Source: Congeria kusceri | Lineage: Eukaryota; Mollusca; Bivalvia; Myida; Dreissenidae | Length of the DNA stretch: 64,000 bases | Assembly: GCA_027627225.1 (NCBI GenBank) | Contig: CM051027.1 | Span: forward strand, 44,633,618-44,697,617 | Direction of reading: 5' to 3' | Shown here: in pieces, positions 23,923 to 35,542 of the stretch | Position numbering within the stretch: the stretch's first letter is position 1 | Layout of the letters: each line of letters opens with the position of its first letter | The notes under the pieces: generated by a model | The model's input: only the letters and a program-made list of their open reading frames with translations | Told to the model about the DNA's origin: nothing | Database searches by the model: none | Translations under genes and position numbers: made by a program

Positions 23923-24460
23923 AAAGGACAGCTATATCCCCCGCCGTGATCCTTCATTAGATTTTAAATGTGACTTTGAAGTATCACACTGACCTTAATC
24001 AGTTTCATGAAAATTCCTTAAAGGGCATAGGAGATATGGAGCTGACACAAAAATGGAGGCTCAAACATTTGACCTTTAAGTGTGACCTTGACCTTGAGGT
24101 GGCAAGACTGCTCCATGCCTGCTGCACATGGCCTCAATGTGATGAACATTTGAGCCAAGTTTGAAGAAAATTCTTTAAAGGGCATAGGAGATTTGGAGCA
24201 GACACAACAATGGAGGCTCAAACATTTAACCTTAAAGTGTGACCTTGACCTTGAGCCGGCGTGACTGAATCATGCCTTCTGCACATCGTCTCAATGACGT
24301 AAACATTTAAGCCAAGTTTCATGAAAATCCTTCAAAGAGTATAGGAGATATTGAGCGGACACGAACATGTTACGGACAGACGGACGGACAGACGGAGGAA
24401 CGGATGGACGGACGAAGGGCATTCCTATAACCCCCCTCCCGCTTCGCGGCGGGGGATTAA
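23923..24460. mobile_element. Dispersed repeat with CCCCC-hairpin ends and 157-bp internal tandem units
   Basis: Left end near 23933 reads ATATCCCCCGCCGTG; the right end (24427-24458) is a hairpin CCCTCCCGCTTCGCGGCGGG. Inside are about 2.6 tandem units of 157 bp, marked by ATAGGAGAT at 24027, 24184 and 24341. Before the right end comes a GACGGACGGACAGACGG run (24374-24415). This is a pattern I know as abundant in bivalve genomes. It has no protein and sits in an intron of the broken zinc-finger gene. Confidence 0.7.
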
Positions 24461-26459
24461 AAATGGGAAATGTGTCAATATCTGTGTATATAAAGAATTT
24501 GATTATGCATTACAGCAAACAGTTCAGGATTGTTGGCCAATATACAGATTAGATAGACAAATCTGGCTGTCGTAGTACCATGCAGATTTTAATAACATAT
24601 TCAAATATAGTGCACTAGAAAATGGTTAAGTGGCTATCTGTTAGTGTTTTTCAGATGACAAAGAGCTTAAAGTCCTCGAAATCAATCAAATACTTATATT
24701 GTGTTTAAGGTTCACTTTTGTCATTAACTGCACGTTTTAATTTTTTACGGACTTGTGTTTTTCTAATACTGTACACTTTTTTAGTGTACATGATGTTACA
24801 GGACACAACAGCCAGAGTCAACAGTGCTTAGACTCACAACACTGATAATGCATTGCGTAAGGTGATATTAATTTCAATGTACAAGAACTATTCACAAGTT
24901 TGTCTCTGTATATGTTTTTGCTTCCCGATTGCATTAATATATTGTTGCTACTCAACAAAAGTATAATTGCCTCCATTTCTGCCACATACTGCCAATATAC
25001 CCTTTTATAAAATTAAGAATAACACAATGATTTTCATAAATAATGATCATGTCCTGTTTGTTCTAATATCCGCGGTTATTTAAATGTTATATCAATACAT
25101 TATAATTATACTTATTCTGAAGAACACCTTTCTGCAAAGAAATTGATACCCATTTTGAGGACACAACAAGTGCCTGGAATAGCTTATGTGTGGCCAAGCA
25201 ATTGCCATTTTCTGAAAGATAGTATCGATAACTGTATGTGCATACTGTCAATTCTAATACAAACATGAACATACATATGAAGCTATCTACAGGCGCTGTC
25301 ACACAACGACGAATAGCATCAGCGTAACGCCGACGTACCTGACATTTGGCTAACACGCTGGTGTACGTCTAATAAGTTTTACACAAGTTATTATTTATTA
25401 TACGCAAGCATACGTTGTCGTACGCCGATATCAACCAACTGTTTTATTCATGCACACAATTTGGAGCGTATGCCGACGTGTTGTTTATACGTTAAGCATA
25501 AGTAAGAGTTACGTGACAGGCTATGTATGCACACGTAAACATACGCTACAAGTAAGTTACACCTATGTTGGTATCCGTTGAAATACTTCGGCAGCCAGCT
25601 TGGCGATTGTGTAGCGTGTGTGAAACGTTATTCTAACATAAGCGAAACGCGCAGTTAACGTATCGTTAATGTATATCGAACATTTTGCACAATGTACATT
25701 GACATATTGAACGTATGCTTGACGATCCTTGAATTATTCAACGTGTTAAATACGTGTTTAAAACTTATAGGTAGCGTATTTGACAGCGTATTGGGTTCAA
25801 ATTTAAAATCAAATGTGTACCAATGAGCAACTCATCATTCCTGCTGATATATGAGGTGCAGCTGTCCACAACCATAATCACAGATTTGGGGGACACTGAG
25901 TGGCTGCGACGATAGAACAAAAAAGCCCTTCTCCAATATCAAAACCACTTGATTTACTTGACACTGTAGATATTTAGTTCGAGACAGTAGGATCAAACGG
26001 AAAAGAGTTTGCCATGGTCAACCAGCGTATGGTTGAACTCCTTAATGAACTCTTGAATCATTTTACTCGGATGCAGGTGTCCCTGTGATACATAAACCAG
26101 CCCGTCAGGTAATCGGCTGTCTTGCACAACTTCGTCCCTGTTCTTCCATAGCTTGTTCTTCTTGCACTGAAGTCTGAACGTTTAATCTGCAAGAGCATTT
26201 TGGTATGTTATAGAATTTTGTAAAAATTCTTAATTTCATCATTTTGCTGAAATTAAGATTTGGCATTTGAATAATACATGTGTATGTATGTATGTGGGCA
26301 ATCTATATGCATATTATGAAGTGTATTAATATAAATATGTTGTTTTATTTGACGATTTTTGTAATTTGAAAAATGTATTGATCTTCAATCGTAGCCTATA
26401 AAAAATGTACCAATTGCAAAAGGCATTACAAAATGCTGCTTAATACTGCTTTAACTGTT

Positions 26460-26965
26460 CAAAATGTTGGCCGCAAACTCCAAATTTCAAAAATTCGTAA
26501 AAAATTCGTAGTGCATTCTGAGGCATCGTGACTGAATTGTTATCGATTCGTAGGCATTCATAGATATTTTTAACTCATTCGAAAATTCGAGAATTCGCGG
26601 CTTGACCACGAATCTGCTAGGAATCTGTCACGAATCCCACGAATACACGCCGAAAATAAATTGAGAAATATATTGTAATTGGTACCTAATTCGGACATGC
26701 ATTCGGCGTACTCTTCACTGATATGTAACTGTTTCCTAGCGTTGGTGCAGTAGTCGTAATAGATTCTTGTAAATCGTGGTAAATTATTTACAACATTCGT
26801 GCAATGCCAGCCGAATCCCACGAATATTCGCAACACTATCGTAACTATGTCGTAAATGAATTGTAGAACATCACAATTTGGACCAGAACATGTGCAAAAT
26901 TCCACGAATTCTCAAGAATCCTAAAATGTATCGATTCGTGGCGATTCGTGGGATTCGTGGCATGT
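26460..26965. repeat. Nested repeat dense in ATTCGTGG / CCACGAAT words
   Basis: Multiple copies of the octamer ATTCGTGG and its complement CCACGAAT lie at both edges (26480-26640 and 26810-26960) in largely opposite orientations. This looks like subterminal repeats of a small DNA transposon, though exact termini are not clear. Confidence 0.45.
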
Positions 26966-27510
26966 TTGGAATAGGGGCATATATTTGTGTTAAAGGTAAA
27001 TAAATAAAAAAGCAAGTTGTTGTTTGTACTTTTAGTTTATTAACAACATTGCGTTTACAATTAAATCAAAATTGAAAAAATATATGCATATTTACCAAAC
27101 ATTGCACCTTTCATAAATTATAACAAAATATAATTAATTGTAATATATACTGAAAACACATTACATGTAACTTGGTTATAGAAATTCAATATCATAACTT
27201 AGAGTATAACAAATTATTAATTTTAAACATTCAATATCATTATTATATAAGATTGTGTTGTATATTCTACATATACTTAAATATTCACTCAATTAAATAT
27301 AAAGTCTGGAAAATCAGAATTCGAATGGAAATAGTAAATATAGGCGGTCCGCTCAGTACTCATTACGTCAGTTATATAATATTTTCTTAAGATTATATTT
27401 TAAGTATGCTGATTGATTGCGTCCTTTGCAGTACTGACATGCGTTAAAGTAGTAGTTGAGTTTATTTACCCTCGGTACCGGTTGAAAACCATATGACCGA
27501 GCAGCCAAGC

Positions 27511-27590
27511 ACCGCCCGCTAGCTCAGCACATAGAGCGCTAGCAGTGCTCGACTAGACCGACCGACCCGAAGGCCCGCCAAATGGTCAAT
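27511..27590 (+). repeat. tRNA-like SINE fragment
   Basis: CGCTAGCTCAGCACATAGAG matches the 5' half of a tRNA (an A-box-like TAGCTCA…TAGAGCG), followed by GAC-rich sequence. There is no good B-box, so only a truncated tRNA-derived repeat is supported. Confidence 0.35.
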
Positions 27591-28784
27591 GATTGATGAC
27601 ATGCGTTAAAGAAAGCCGCCGCTGTTTTATATCTGACGTCTTGTGATCGTCGCAATACGCACCAATACGCTATGCATCAAGATAGTCATTAGCTTGAACA
27701 ACGTTTAGTTCCGCATATGTCATGAACGCTAATGGAACGCTGGGTCCACGCTTGTTAACGTTGTATACGTTCTGTAAACGCAAGGAATAAGGTAGGAATA
27801 CGTTATTCATACTTTAAGCATAGCTTATACATTCGTTCAACTCATTTAGTCAAACGGAGGCTTTCAATTGATTTTCTAATTACTTTTTCCAACGTATGCC
27901 ATCGTGTCGGCATGCGTTGTCTAAAACGTAATAGTGTGACAGGGCCTAAGCTACAATAAATCGAATATGACACACTTTAATTGTACAGAAAGACCACACA
28001 CACACGCCCAAATGCTGTATACAGCAATAATCTTACTATGCACAAAAACACGAACTGACAGGTCCATACTATCACATTGCCAATATTACCAGACAACCTG
28101 TAAAGCATAGTAAATTCACTTTAATATTACAGTAAAGCTTAAAAATAAAAACAACAAATAATTTAAGTACCTGTGGCAATGATCAACACTGTGGCATCTT
28201 CTAAAGAGTCAGCAAGGGTAACCTCCGTAGACAAATTCAGGACACCCTTTAATAAACATAGGTAATATCTACTAATTAAATACTTTCTAAGAAATAAAGT
28301 GATTCCTAGCTACATACATGTTCAACAATGTATTAAGTATGATGTATTAATTCAATTTTCTATGAAATACAGTTAACCCTTTTAAAACATGTTTTTGGGG
28401 TATAATACCTTAAATGGAAACACAATCTATATTAAGTTAAAACAATTATAACGTTAATAAAACATGTAATCAACATTCGTAACGTCTTATTTTATGGCAT
28501 TTTGTTCCTCTTACTTGATGAATCTTTTTGCCAGAAAATATCAACCTTTCTCCACTGCCATATTTTGTGTTGTCGCAATCACTGACATCTGTAATTAAAT
28601 CACGTCACTCAAGACACGCCAAAAGCAAATTTCCAGAACAACATTTTGAACGTATAATAGTTTTATGCATAAAATAATTAGATTCAAACACACCGGCAAT
28701 CAAAGACAGTGTGTGTAAACAGCAACCAACTGAAGAATGTGTGTGTACAAAACACAATCCAATGAAGACAGCATTAACAACCGA

Positions 28785-29925
28785 ATAATACATACTGAAT
28801 TAAAACTTCTTATTCAGTCTGACTCAAATATTGCCAAGTGAAATACATTCCAATACATCAGAGAATGTTGACACATGTTTGATTGAAACAGCTCTTATAG
28901 AATAATCTTATATAATCTTATAAATAACAACAAGACAACTTCAATCGCAGCATTGTAATACACCACGCGAATAACGGTAAACACTCACTGCGCTTGTCCA
29001 ATCTTGAAGCCTTATCCGGTGGACTATCACCCTCTTCGATCCAGTCCATGGCAACGTCAGACGCCGTCAAATTGGGTCAAATTGGGATCAATCTCAAGGT
29101 AATCATCATAATCAAAAGGTTCGTTCAAGCTTTCACTAAAAGCGCACTTCGCCTTTGCAGCTGTCAATAGAAATGTACCGAATTTATTAATTTCCATTAG
29201 AAATACATACTGATTTACGACTTTTCTACTCGTATTAGTTGGACTCAAATGTTTCTAAGTTACATGTATTAAAATACACCAGCGAATGTTGACACAAATA
29301 TTTATTGAAACAGCTCTTAAAGAAATACCAAATAGACATCTTTCATCATTGAATTGTAATACACCATAAGAAAAAAACATACACTTACTGGACCTGTCTT
29401 TGTCCATTCTTGAAGACTCCAATCATAGACCATCACCTTCTTTACTCCAGTCCGTGGTAGTACCAGATATAGACCATCACTCTCCTCACTCCAGTCCGTG
29501 GTACCACCAGTCATAGACCATCACCCTCCTCACACCAGTCCATGGTACCACCAGCAGCCGTCAAAATATGGTCTCTCCCAAGATCATCACCATTATTTGA
29601 GTGTACATGCAACCTTTAATTAAAAACACACTTCACTGTAGCAGCTGTAAATAGCAATCTAGAAATTTATTAACTGGGCAAAAGTATTTCCATTTTAATT
29701 TGTATTGAATTTGACTGTGTACATGTTCTTCTTTAAAAACGTAGGAATCACAACAGATATAGATGCAAACCACCGCCAATCAAGAACAGTGGATGTAAAC
29801 AACCTCCAACTGAGGTCTGAGTGTGAACGAGACAATATCCAATGAAGACAACATTAAAGACCGTACAATTCATACTGATTTAAGACTTCTCTTCAAGTTT
29901 GACTCAGATGTGTCTAAGTACGCGT
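28785..29925. repeat. Tandem duplication carrying the first exon of the zinc-finger pseudogene
   Basis: Landmarks recur in order. CATACTGA-TTAA-ACTTCT occurs at 28791, 29207 and 29870. GAATGTTGACACA occurs at 28863 and 29284. TTGTAATACACCA occurs at 28954 and 29353. The second copy also carries an exon-like block (29400-29640, minus) with CCATGGACTGG and GAGGGTGATGGTC. There a ~57-bp part is itself repeated about three times, so that copy cannot encode the same peptide. Unit length is about 420 bp in copy 1 and about 660 bp in copy 2. Confidence 0.7.
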
Positions 29926-29941
29926 GCACTCACGCACACAC

Positions 29942-30082
29942 GTAGAAGTAGCTGTATTAGTAGTAGCAGTAGTAGTAGTAGTAGAAGTTGTAGTAGTTGT
30001 AGTAGTAGTAGTAGTAGTAGCAGTAGTAGTAGTAGTAGTAGTAGTAGTAGAAGTAATAGTTGAAGTAGCAGTCGTCGTCGTC

Positions 30083-30117
<35 letters not shown>

Positions 30118-30168
30118 TGTTGTTGTTGTAGTAGTAGTAGAAGTAGTAGTAGTAGAAGTAGTTTATTT
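29942..30168. repeat. (GTA)n microsatellite
   Basis: About 75 near-perfect GTA triplets with scattered AGT/GAA/GTC interruptions. Long valine-rich or tyrosine-rich frames through it are artefacts. Confidence 0.95.
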
Positions 30169-30586
30169 TACCGTATGTGACAGTAAGCGATTTTAAGTGG
30201 GGGTTTTTTCTCTGCGGAATTGACGTGTCCGTCCTCCAAATTGCCACCTGGTCTAACGAGTCGATAGAAATGTCTCTAAATGGTACAGCAACAGCACACA
30301 TTCGAACTGGGATATTTAATCCTACTACCACAATAGTACTGCAGGCATTCCCGATTGTGTAAACAGCGCATGGCTCTCCAAGTCTGTAAATTACACACGC
30401 CGCTCGCTGGTTAAATACCTGTCCAATTTTAAATTGAGTGACGTTGTATCAACGGCATTGTCAGTAAGGATATACATGTATTTCACGAATTAGAACGTAA
30501 CTCAAGACGATACTGAAATATAGCGAAAATTCCAGGCATGTTTGCGTGTCTGCATATATAACGTTGTTTGTCAACTCATGTTTCTT

Positions 30587-32296
30587 AGGCGTAAAAAAAA
30601 TATGTTTGTTTCAGGTTACGCGACCTACCCTAAAAAAATGCCCCGACCCTAGAACATTTTATTGAGTTAGTTAATTTTTTATCTCGAAATATATTTTCGT
30701 TGTGGTAATAAACGATTTCTTACGGCTCATTTTCGTCAGCCAAATTGTCTGGACGACTTTTCTGTTAATTTGTTCAAAGCGTTTCACATACATTGTCATA
30801 TCATTTAATGGCTGCATCCCATTCAATACTTCCTTCCTATGAAGTATTAAAGTAAAAATTTTATGATGGTAATTTCTGTAGTAGTTGACCCATACTCATT
30901 TAAAATTGACAAAAATGACAGATGTTTTTAATGTATCTACTTTTCTATCCTTTTAAATTATCTGTTGAATAATTTCAGTCTTTAACTAGAATTGTCACAT
31001 GAGTGACGGATATACCCCCACAATATGGCCTTGTCACAAAACTATAGCATCCACTCGAAAGAAATGGAGAAAGTGAATGCTTTAATTTGTGAATGGTCAA
31101 CAGTGTATTTGGAAAAACTTAATTTCAATAGGAGCCATAACTCTGTCAACATTTAGGTTACACCTATGTACTAAAAATTATTTAAATATGTGAAGCCTTT
31201 AATGAGTTATTGTCCATGTTTTTCGGGAATTTAAGTATAAAAGGGGCCATAGCTGTGTCAAAATTTAGTGGTTTGTAATCAAAGTCGAACTTGACCTGTA
31301 TTTTATGATACTACACATGTGTACCGATAATTATTTTAATATGTCAAGCCATTGTTGAGTTATCGTCAGGAAACTGAATTTAAGTCAAATATAGGGCCAT
31401 AACTCTGTCAAAATTTAGTGGTTTGTAACCAAAGTCGAACTTAACCCGTATTTTATGATGCTACACATGTATTCCAAAAATGATTTGAATATGTCAAGCC
31501 ATTCTTGAGTTATCATCCGGAAACCATGTTTTTAGGGAATGTTATGTCGAAAGGGGGCCATAACTCGGTCAAAATTTAGTGGTTTGTAACCAACATCGAA
31601 CATGACCTGTATTCTATGATGTTGCAAATGTGTACCAAAAATTATTTGAATATGTCAAGCCTTTCTTGAGTTATCATCCGGAAACGAAAAACCAACAGAC
31701 CGACAGACCGACGGACCAATTGACCGACGGACCGACAAGCTCACTCCTATATATCCCCCTTAAACTTCGTTTGTGGGGGTATAATAACTATACTGAAGAA
31801 TGAAGCGTTAGCTGTATCATAACTTTAAGGAACAGTAAACTTGTACATCTGGGATCTATTCAGTAATGATGTATAAATCTTAACAAGCACAAAAGTTTGT
31901 TTATATTCAGTTCACTGCGGTTACAGTTTGATACGATATGACCATTTAATAATAAAGATCAGTGCCTCGCAAATTGACATTAATATAGATGTAAACTGGA
32001 CTGAGGGCCTGGTTTTCACAGATTGTAATGATTTTTATGTATTTGGAAATTTATATAATAATATAATAATTGTATCATATTTTAAGTGCATAAATGATAA
32101 ACATTTGCACCAAAAGTTGTTTAATTAAAACATCCACTTCAAAACAATGTTGAAGTATATTAATTTGAATATTCATTCAGTTTTAGACGCTCCAAGTAGA
32201 CCATTCACTAAAAAAATGATAAAAAAATCACTACCTACCTACCCTATTTTTGGTCATGTTACCTGAAACAAATAAAAAAAACTATGCCTTACTTAA
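30587..32296. mobile_element. Region bounded by inverted copies of a TGTTTCAGGTTAC repeat
   Basis: 30587-30655 (AGGCGTAAAAAAAATATGTT then TGTTTCAGGTTACGCGACC) is found inverted at 32210-32296 with differences. A third copy is at 58575-58625, inverted. They may be two insertions of one family in opposite orientation or the ends of one composite element. Between them lies the element at 30990-31790. Confidence 0.5.
30990..31790. mobile_element. Dispersed repeat with CCCCCAC / GTGGGGG ends and ~150-160-bp internal tandem units
   Basis: Ends are GGATATACCCCCACAA (31008) and TTGTGGGGGTATAA (31768), an inverted repeat of about 14 bp. Three to four units of 150-161 bp are marked by AAATTTAGTGGTTTGTAA at 31261, 31411 and 31572. 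A GACCGACAGACCGACGGACC tail precedes the right-hand hairpin. The build matches the unrelated-sequence element at 23923-24460, so they look like two families of one structural class. Confidence 0.7.
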
Positions 32297-32299
32297 TAT

Positions 32300-33604
32300 G
32301 TTTCCGAAAACTTTCATTTTCCTAAGCAGGATATATATTCAGTGTTATTTCAGAGATTCACATAAAATCATTCTGAGCTAACAATGCATTTTTCTGCGAA
32401 ATCGGCATGAGTCCGGAACCATTAGCATGTCACATTAAAATATTCAACAAGGAAAAACATTGATGCAAAGCATCAAAGGGCGTCGTACGTAGTTGAGAGT
32501 TAAAAGTCAAAATAGATTTTATTGACGGAAACAACATTTTATCGTGTTACAATTATAATGTTATGCATCAGTATTCCGTGATGTGTGGCAGACCGCAAAT
32601 TAGACAAGTAAGAATGACCGCAAAAACATTTCTTTACAATATTACGTATTTACAGCATTTTTCTTACATAGCAAACGACTAAAATAAACAAAATATGTTG
32701 TATTTAAAACTTAAAATTCTACATTATTAATTAGCATCAACGCTTTAAACGTTACAGTGTAGAACACTACTGACAATGTCTTTACGCGCCTTAATTGGTG
32801 CCTGCAAAGCTAACATCACATGCAATAACTACGCGCGAAATGATGATTCACTACTATTCCTGGAGATACAGCAATGTCATTTATAGAAGCTATAGAGAGG
32901 TATGACAAGTCAAATTGTAGAGGCAACGAGCTGCAATTGATTTCAATATATGTCGGTTAAATACATATTGAAAGTAACTGATTTGTACATAATAACGTAT
33001 CATTAAGCGAACATTATAAGGCAAAACTTTTCAGTTGTCTCAGCGACTTCGTGCTAGTGTTTGTTAAAATAAAATACAGGGTCGCAAAAATAACCGTATT
33101 ACATAATGATATTTTTAAACAGAAGTGTGCCATTGATCACATATAAACAAAGTTAAGAACTTGTATAAGAAATGAATGACATTGAATATACACTTTATTT
33201 CTAACACCTACATTTTTAAAAGTATGACGATGAATGTTTAAAATAAACACTTCAGCGTCAAAACAAATATGCGAACAAAACACAAACCCACCACAAGCTA
33301 CCGGCTACGCACATGTAACAGCCTTCACTTCTATGTTATTAAGAATGATTCACAACCTATTTCTGGAAGTTTTAGACTGGACGCAGGAGCAAATTCAATT
33401 TTGACTCCGCGACCAGTCAAATTAACAGGGATCAGCAATTAATTGCATGATATTTCGTTTTAATACAAGCACGTAGTAGTTTCATATTTTATTATCTAGT
33501 ACGTATCGAAAGTGTTGGCGAAAGTGGAAAGATTACCTGTTCTTAAAGCGTATAGTTCAATACAATACTCAGTTGGACTCAGCAACGTCAATTTAGTGTT
33601 TTAA
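32300..33604. other. Intergenic, nothing supported
   Basis: AT-rich DNA left of the transposase/HNH insertion. No exon, RNA gene or repeat with clear ends recognised. Confidence 0.5.
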
Positions 33605-33631
33605 GGTTACAGTATACTAAATATTTCAGGT
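33605..33631 (+). repeat. 27-bp direct repeat, left flank of the X-Y-X insertion
   Basis: Starts GGTTACAGTATACT and ends TTCAGGT. It is identical to 38971-38997, and the two copies directly abut the insertion on either side. Confidence 0.9.
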
Positions 33632-34936
33632 AGCTTTAAGCTCAGCCATACACCTAGCTTTGACCGAGAGAGCGAACCGACTCCTGATATTAGACTTGGA
33701 ATGACCCTTGAGCATGCCCTTTGAGAAAGGCGCTTTGTTGAGCTCGCGCTTCAGCGAGTTGCCTAGGTGCCTCAGATCCTTAAGATGACCCACATTGTGA
33801 CCGTGAGAGTTACGAACACCTTGGAATGCCCTACTGTCCCCATCACAAGTGAAATTTGCTATTTTGATGTCCTTAGAGATCTGGTCACCTAACAACCTAT
33901 TCCATTTGCCTTCATCACCTATTGGTTCCCTCTCTGAAACATTTGCAGAACAATGCCCCCTATGATTGGGGCACTGAACAGGTTTACCCTTATTCCTAAG
34001 CATTGATGCAGTCCTGCATAGTTTATTTGCTACTTGTACCCCTACAATTTGCTTGTTTCTGGTATTGTTTTCACACATAGTGCTTATGGCAATAGTTCCG
34101 GCTTGAAAGGGTGTCGCGTCAGAGTTAAAAATTGGATTGTTGTAGCAAGTGTCCCCTTCAACATTTACCTTAGAGGGATCTTTTTGACCAATTTTGGCAT
34201 TTTCAGCAACTAAGTTTTCTCTAATCTGGTACATGCTTCTCTCATTTAGGGATTTAAGGGCAGTATTGACCTTATTTGCTTGTTTTTGCATAGCAAGTGG
34301 AGAGGGAGCAATGATATTGGTTGTGTTGAGAATTCTGCGGGAACCTGTGTTCCCAATAGAAGTACTTGCAACACCTATTTGGAAGCCTACATTGATCTGA
34401 GCTGCCTTTCTGCCCCTGGTACTTGATGGAACCTCATTGTAAAGCTTATAATGCTTGCCTACATATCTGCATCTTGTACATTTTAACCTTTCCTCCCAGC
34501 CTAAGCCCCACTTTATGGAAGCACTGCCGTCAATTACCAAGTCGCCCCTACATTTATCACTTCTTAACCTATGCTTTCTATTTTCAGAGGACATCATAGA
34601 CTGGAGTAGGGCGGGGACATAGACCTTGTTCGTAAGTAAGTCGGGATGGACTTTTGATGGAGCAGGAACCCGTAACAGGTCTACATAGCGAATCTTGTTC
34701 GCTCTCGGACGCAAGGGCTTAGCTGGGGTTTGAGAGCCGTCTACATCCCGAAAAGTAAGAACCTTGTCATTGTAAGCTACCCGTGCTTCAAAGGATGACC
34801 TTTCTAACCTTACATAGGTTGTGTTGGAATTTGACCTTCTTTCATAATTATGTTTTTTCCCCTTCACCGGACTAGTCCCACCTCGTTTAAAACCAACATT
34901 GAGCAACTTTTTCTTTTGCTTGGTTATGAACCCCAT
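33626..34936 (-). pseudogene. Mutator-like transposase, left copy, C-terminally truncated
   Basis: Open for 436 codons from ATG at 34936. It matches the complete copy at 36948-38252 codon for codon and then ends at the insertion breakpoint, where only two foreign codons precede a stop. Regions in order: basic N-terminus (KQKKKLLNVGFKRGG), a CTRC zinc-knuckle-like motif around residue 160, INVGFQIGV, GDTCYNN, CPNHRGHC, FTCDGDSRAF, LKDLRHLGNSL. The GDTCYNN and CDGDS acidic residues fit the spaced Asp pattern of MULE-type DDE transposases; this assignment is from memory. The C-terminal third and final catalytic residue are missing. Confidence 0.65.
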
Positions 34937-35542
34937 TTTGACCAGATTGCCACCTTAAAAAAAGTCAAAGTACTTATTTTGTGCCCAAAATATGCAATTT
35001 TGTATTCCCTTAAACCTCTAAATGTGAGCAGGCAATGCAAATTGACCACCTGCTGCAGTTTAAAGGCACTCATGACATTATATACTAGAATATATAATTG
35101 GTGGCCTGTAATTAAAGAGGCTGCGACAAACAAGGTGCTTTAAAGATTTTACACTTTATTGGTTTGAAACAAGCAATTACTGGAAGCTGATTGATTTCTA
35201 CACTTCAAAGTATCTTTGATCTCCCATTTTGACTAATTTGTTAATTGTCTTGGATGAAATTGGAATTTTTTTTCTATTAAATTTACATTTTTGGGGTGAT
35301 TTTTTTTAAAAAATACACAAAAAATACATTATCAAAATGGCTTAGAGTAAAAATATCTAACAAAGTCATTCTCTCCTCACCCCACATAAGCCCCCCATAC
35401 ATGTTTGTTTGGTTTGTTTGGGTATTTTGTCACAAATATTGCAAATATCAGCTTTAATTGTTAGAGGGACATTTAAGCTTCAAGACGCTTGAAATCACCG
35501 GCTTCCGACCAAAATCACCTGTGTTTGAAAATATGAAATAAA

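Larger units (their letters stand above)
25291..27946. mobile_element. Terminal-inverted-repeat DNA transposon remnant, non-coding
   Basis: Left end AGGCGCTGTCACAC and right end, reversed, AGGCCCTGTCACAC. Subterminal regions on both sides (25291-25800 and 27610-27946) are rich in short GCATACGTTG / CGTACGCCGA words, as in P- or Harbinger-like elements. No intact transposase is seen. Target duplication is not convincing. At least one other repeat (26460-26965) is nested inside. It lies in the long intron between two exons of the zinc-finger pseudogene. Confidence 0.6.
20476..29160 (-). pseudogene. Multi-exon zinc-finger / Myb-like gene of a recombinase-related animal family, broken
   Basis: Exons on the minus strand: 28989-29160, 28515-28588, 28171-28246, 23486-23587, 21847-22864, 21231-21367 (weak acceptor) and 20476-20704. 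The first five join in consistent phase with canonical GT/AG borders. The large exon has a CLYCGNLNSKMSRHLQTHH finger, a second C-x2-C..H..C motif (CEYCKACY … HYESC), then LLPVRVN, RDDRL, YVSRSLRELARV and KMYQDKWTEIK. The last exon has a Myb/SANT-like pattern (RTPWSNEEKDVV … SKRSWTIVKGFV). I recognise this order from uncharacterised animal proteins that usually carry a tyrosine-recombinase-like core between these parts; no such core is visible here. Lesions: a 10-bp tandem duplication in exon 1 (CCCAATTTGA twice, 29075-29094), an in-frame TAG at 22452-22454, a +1 T at 22018-22021, and a frameshift in the last exon near 20610. Exon 6 to exon 7 is not phase-consistent. Several repeats interrupt the introns. 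The strand and exon chain are solid; the family assignment is moderate. Confidence 0.7.

Noticed and set aside
25291..27946. 8-bp target duplication AAGCTACA for the TIR element
   Set aside because: The left flank reads AAGCTATCTAC, so the match needs an internal 4-bp insertion; not convincing.
29924..30331. Poly-valine and poly-tyrosine frames
   Set aside because: Translation of the (GTA)n microsatellite on each strand.
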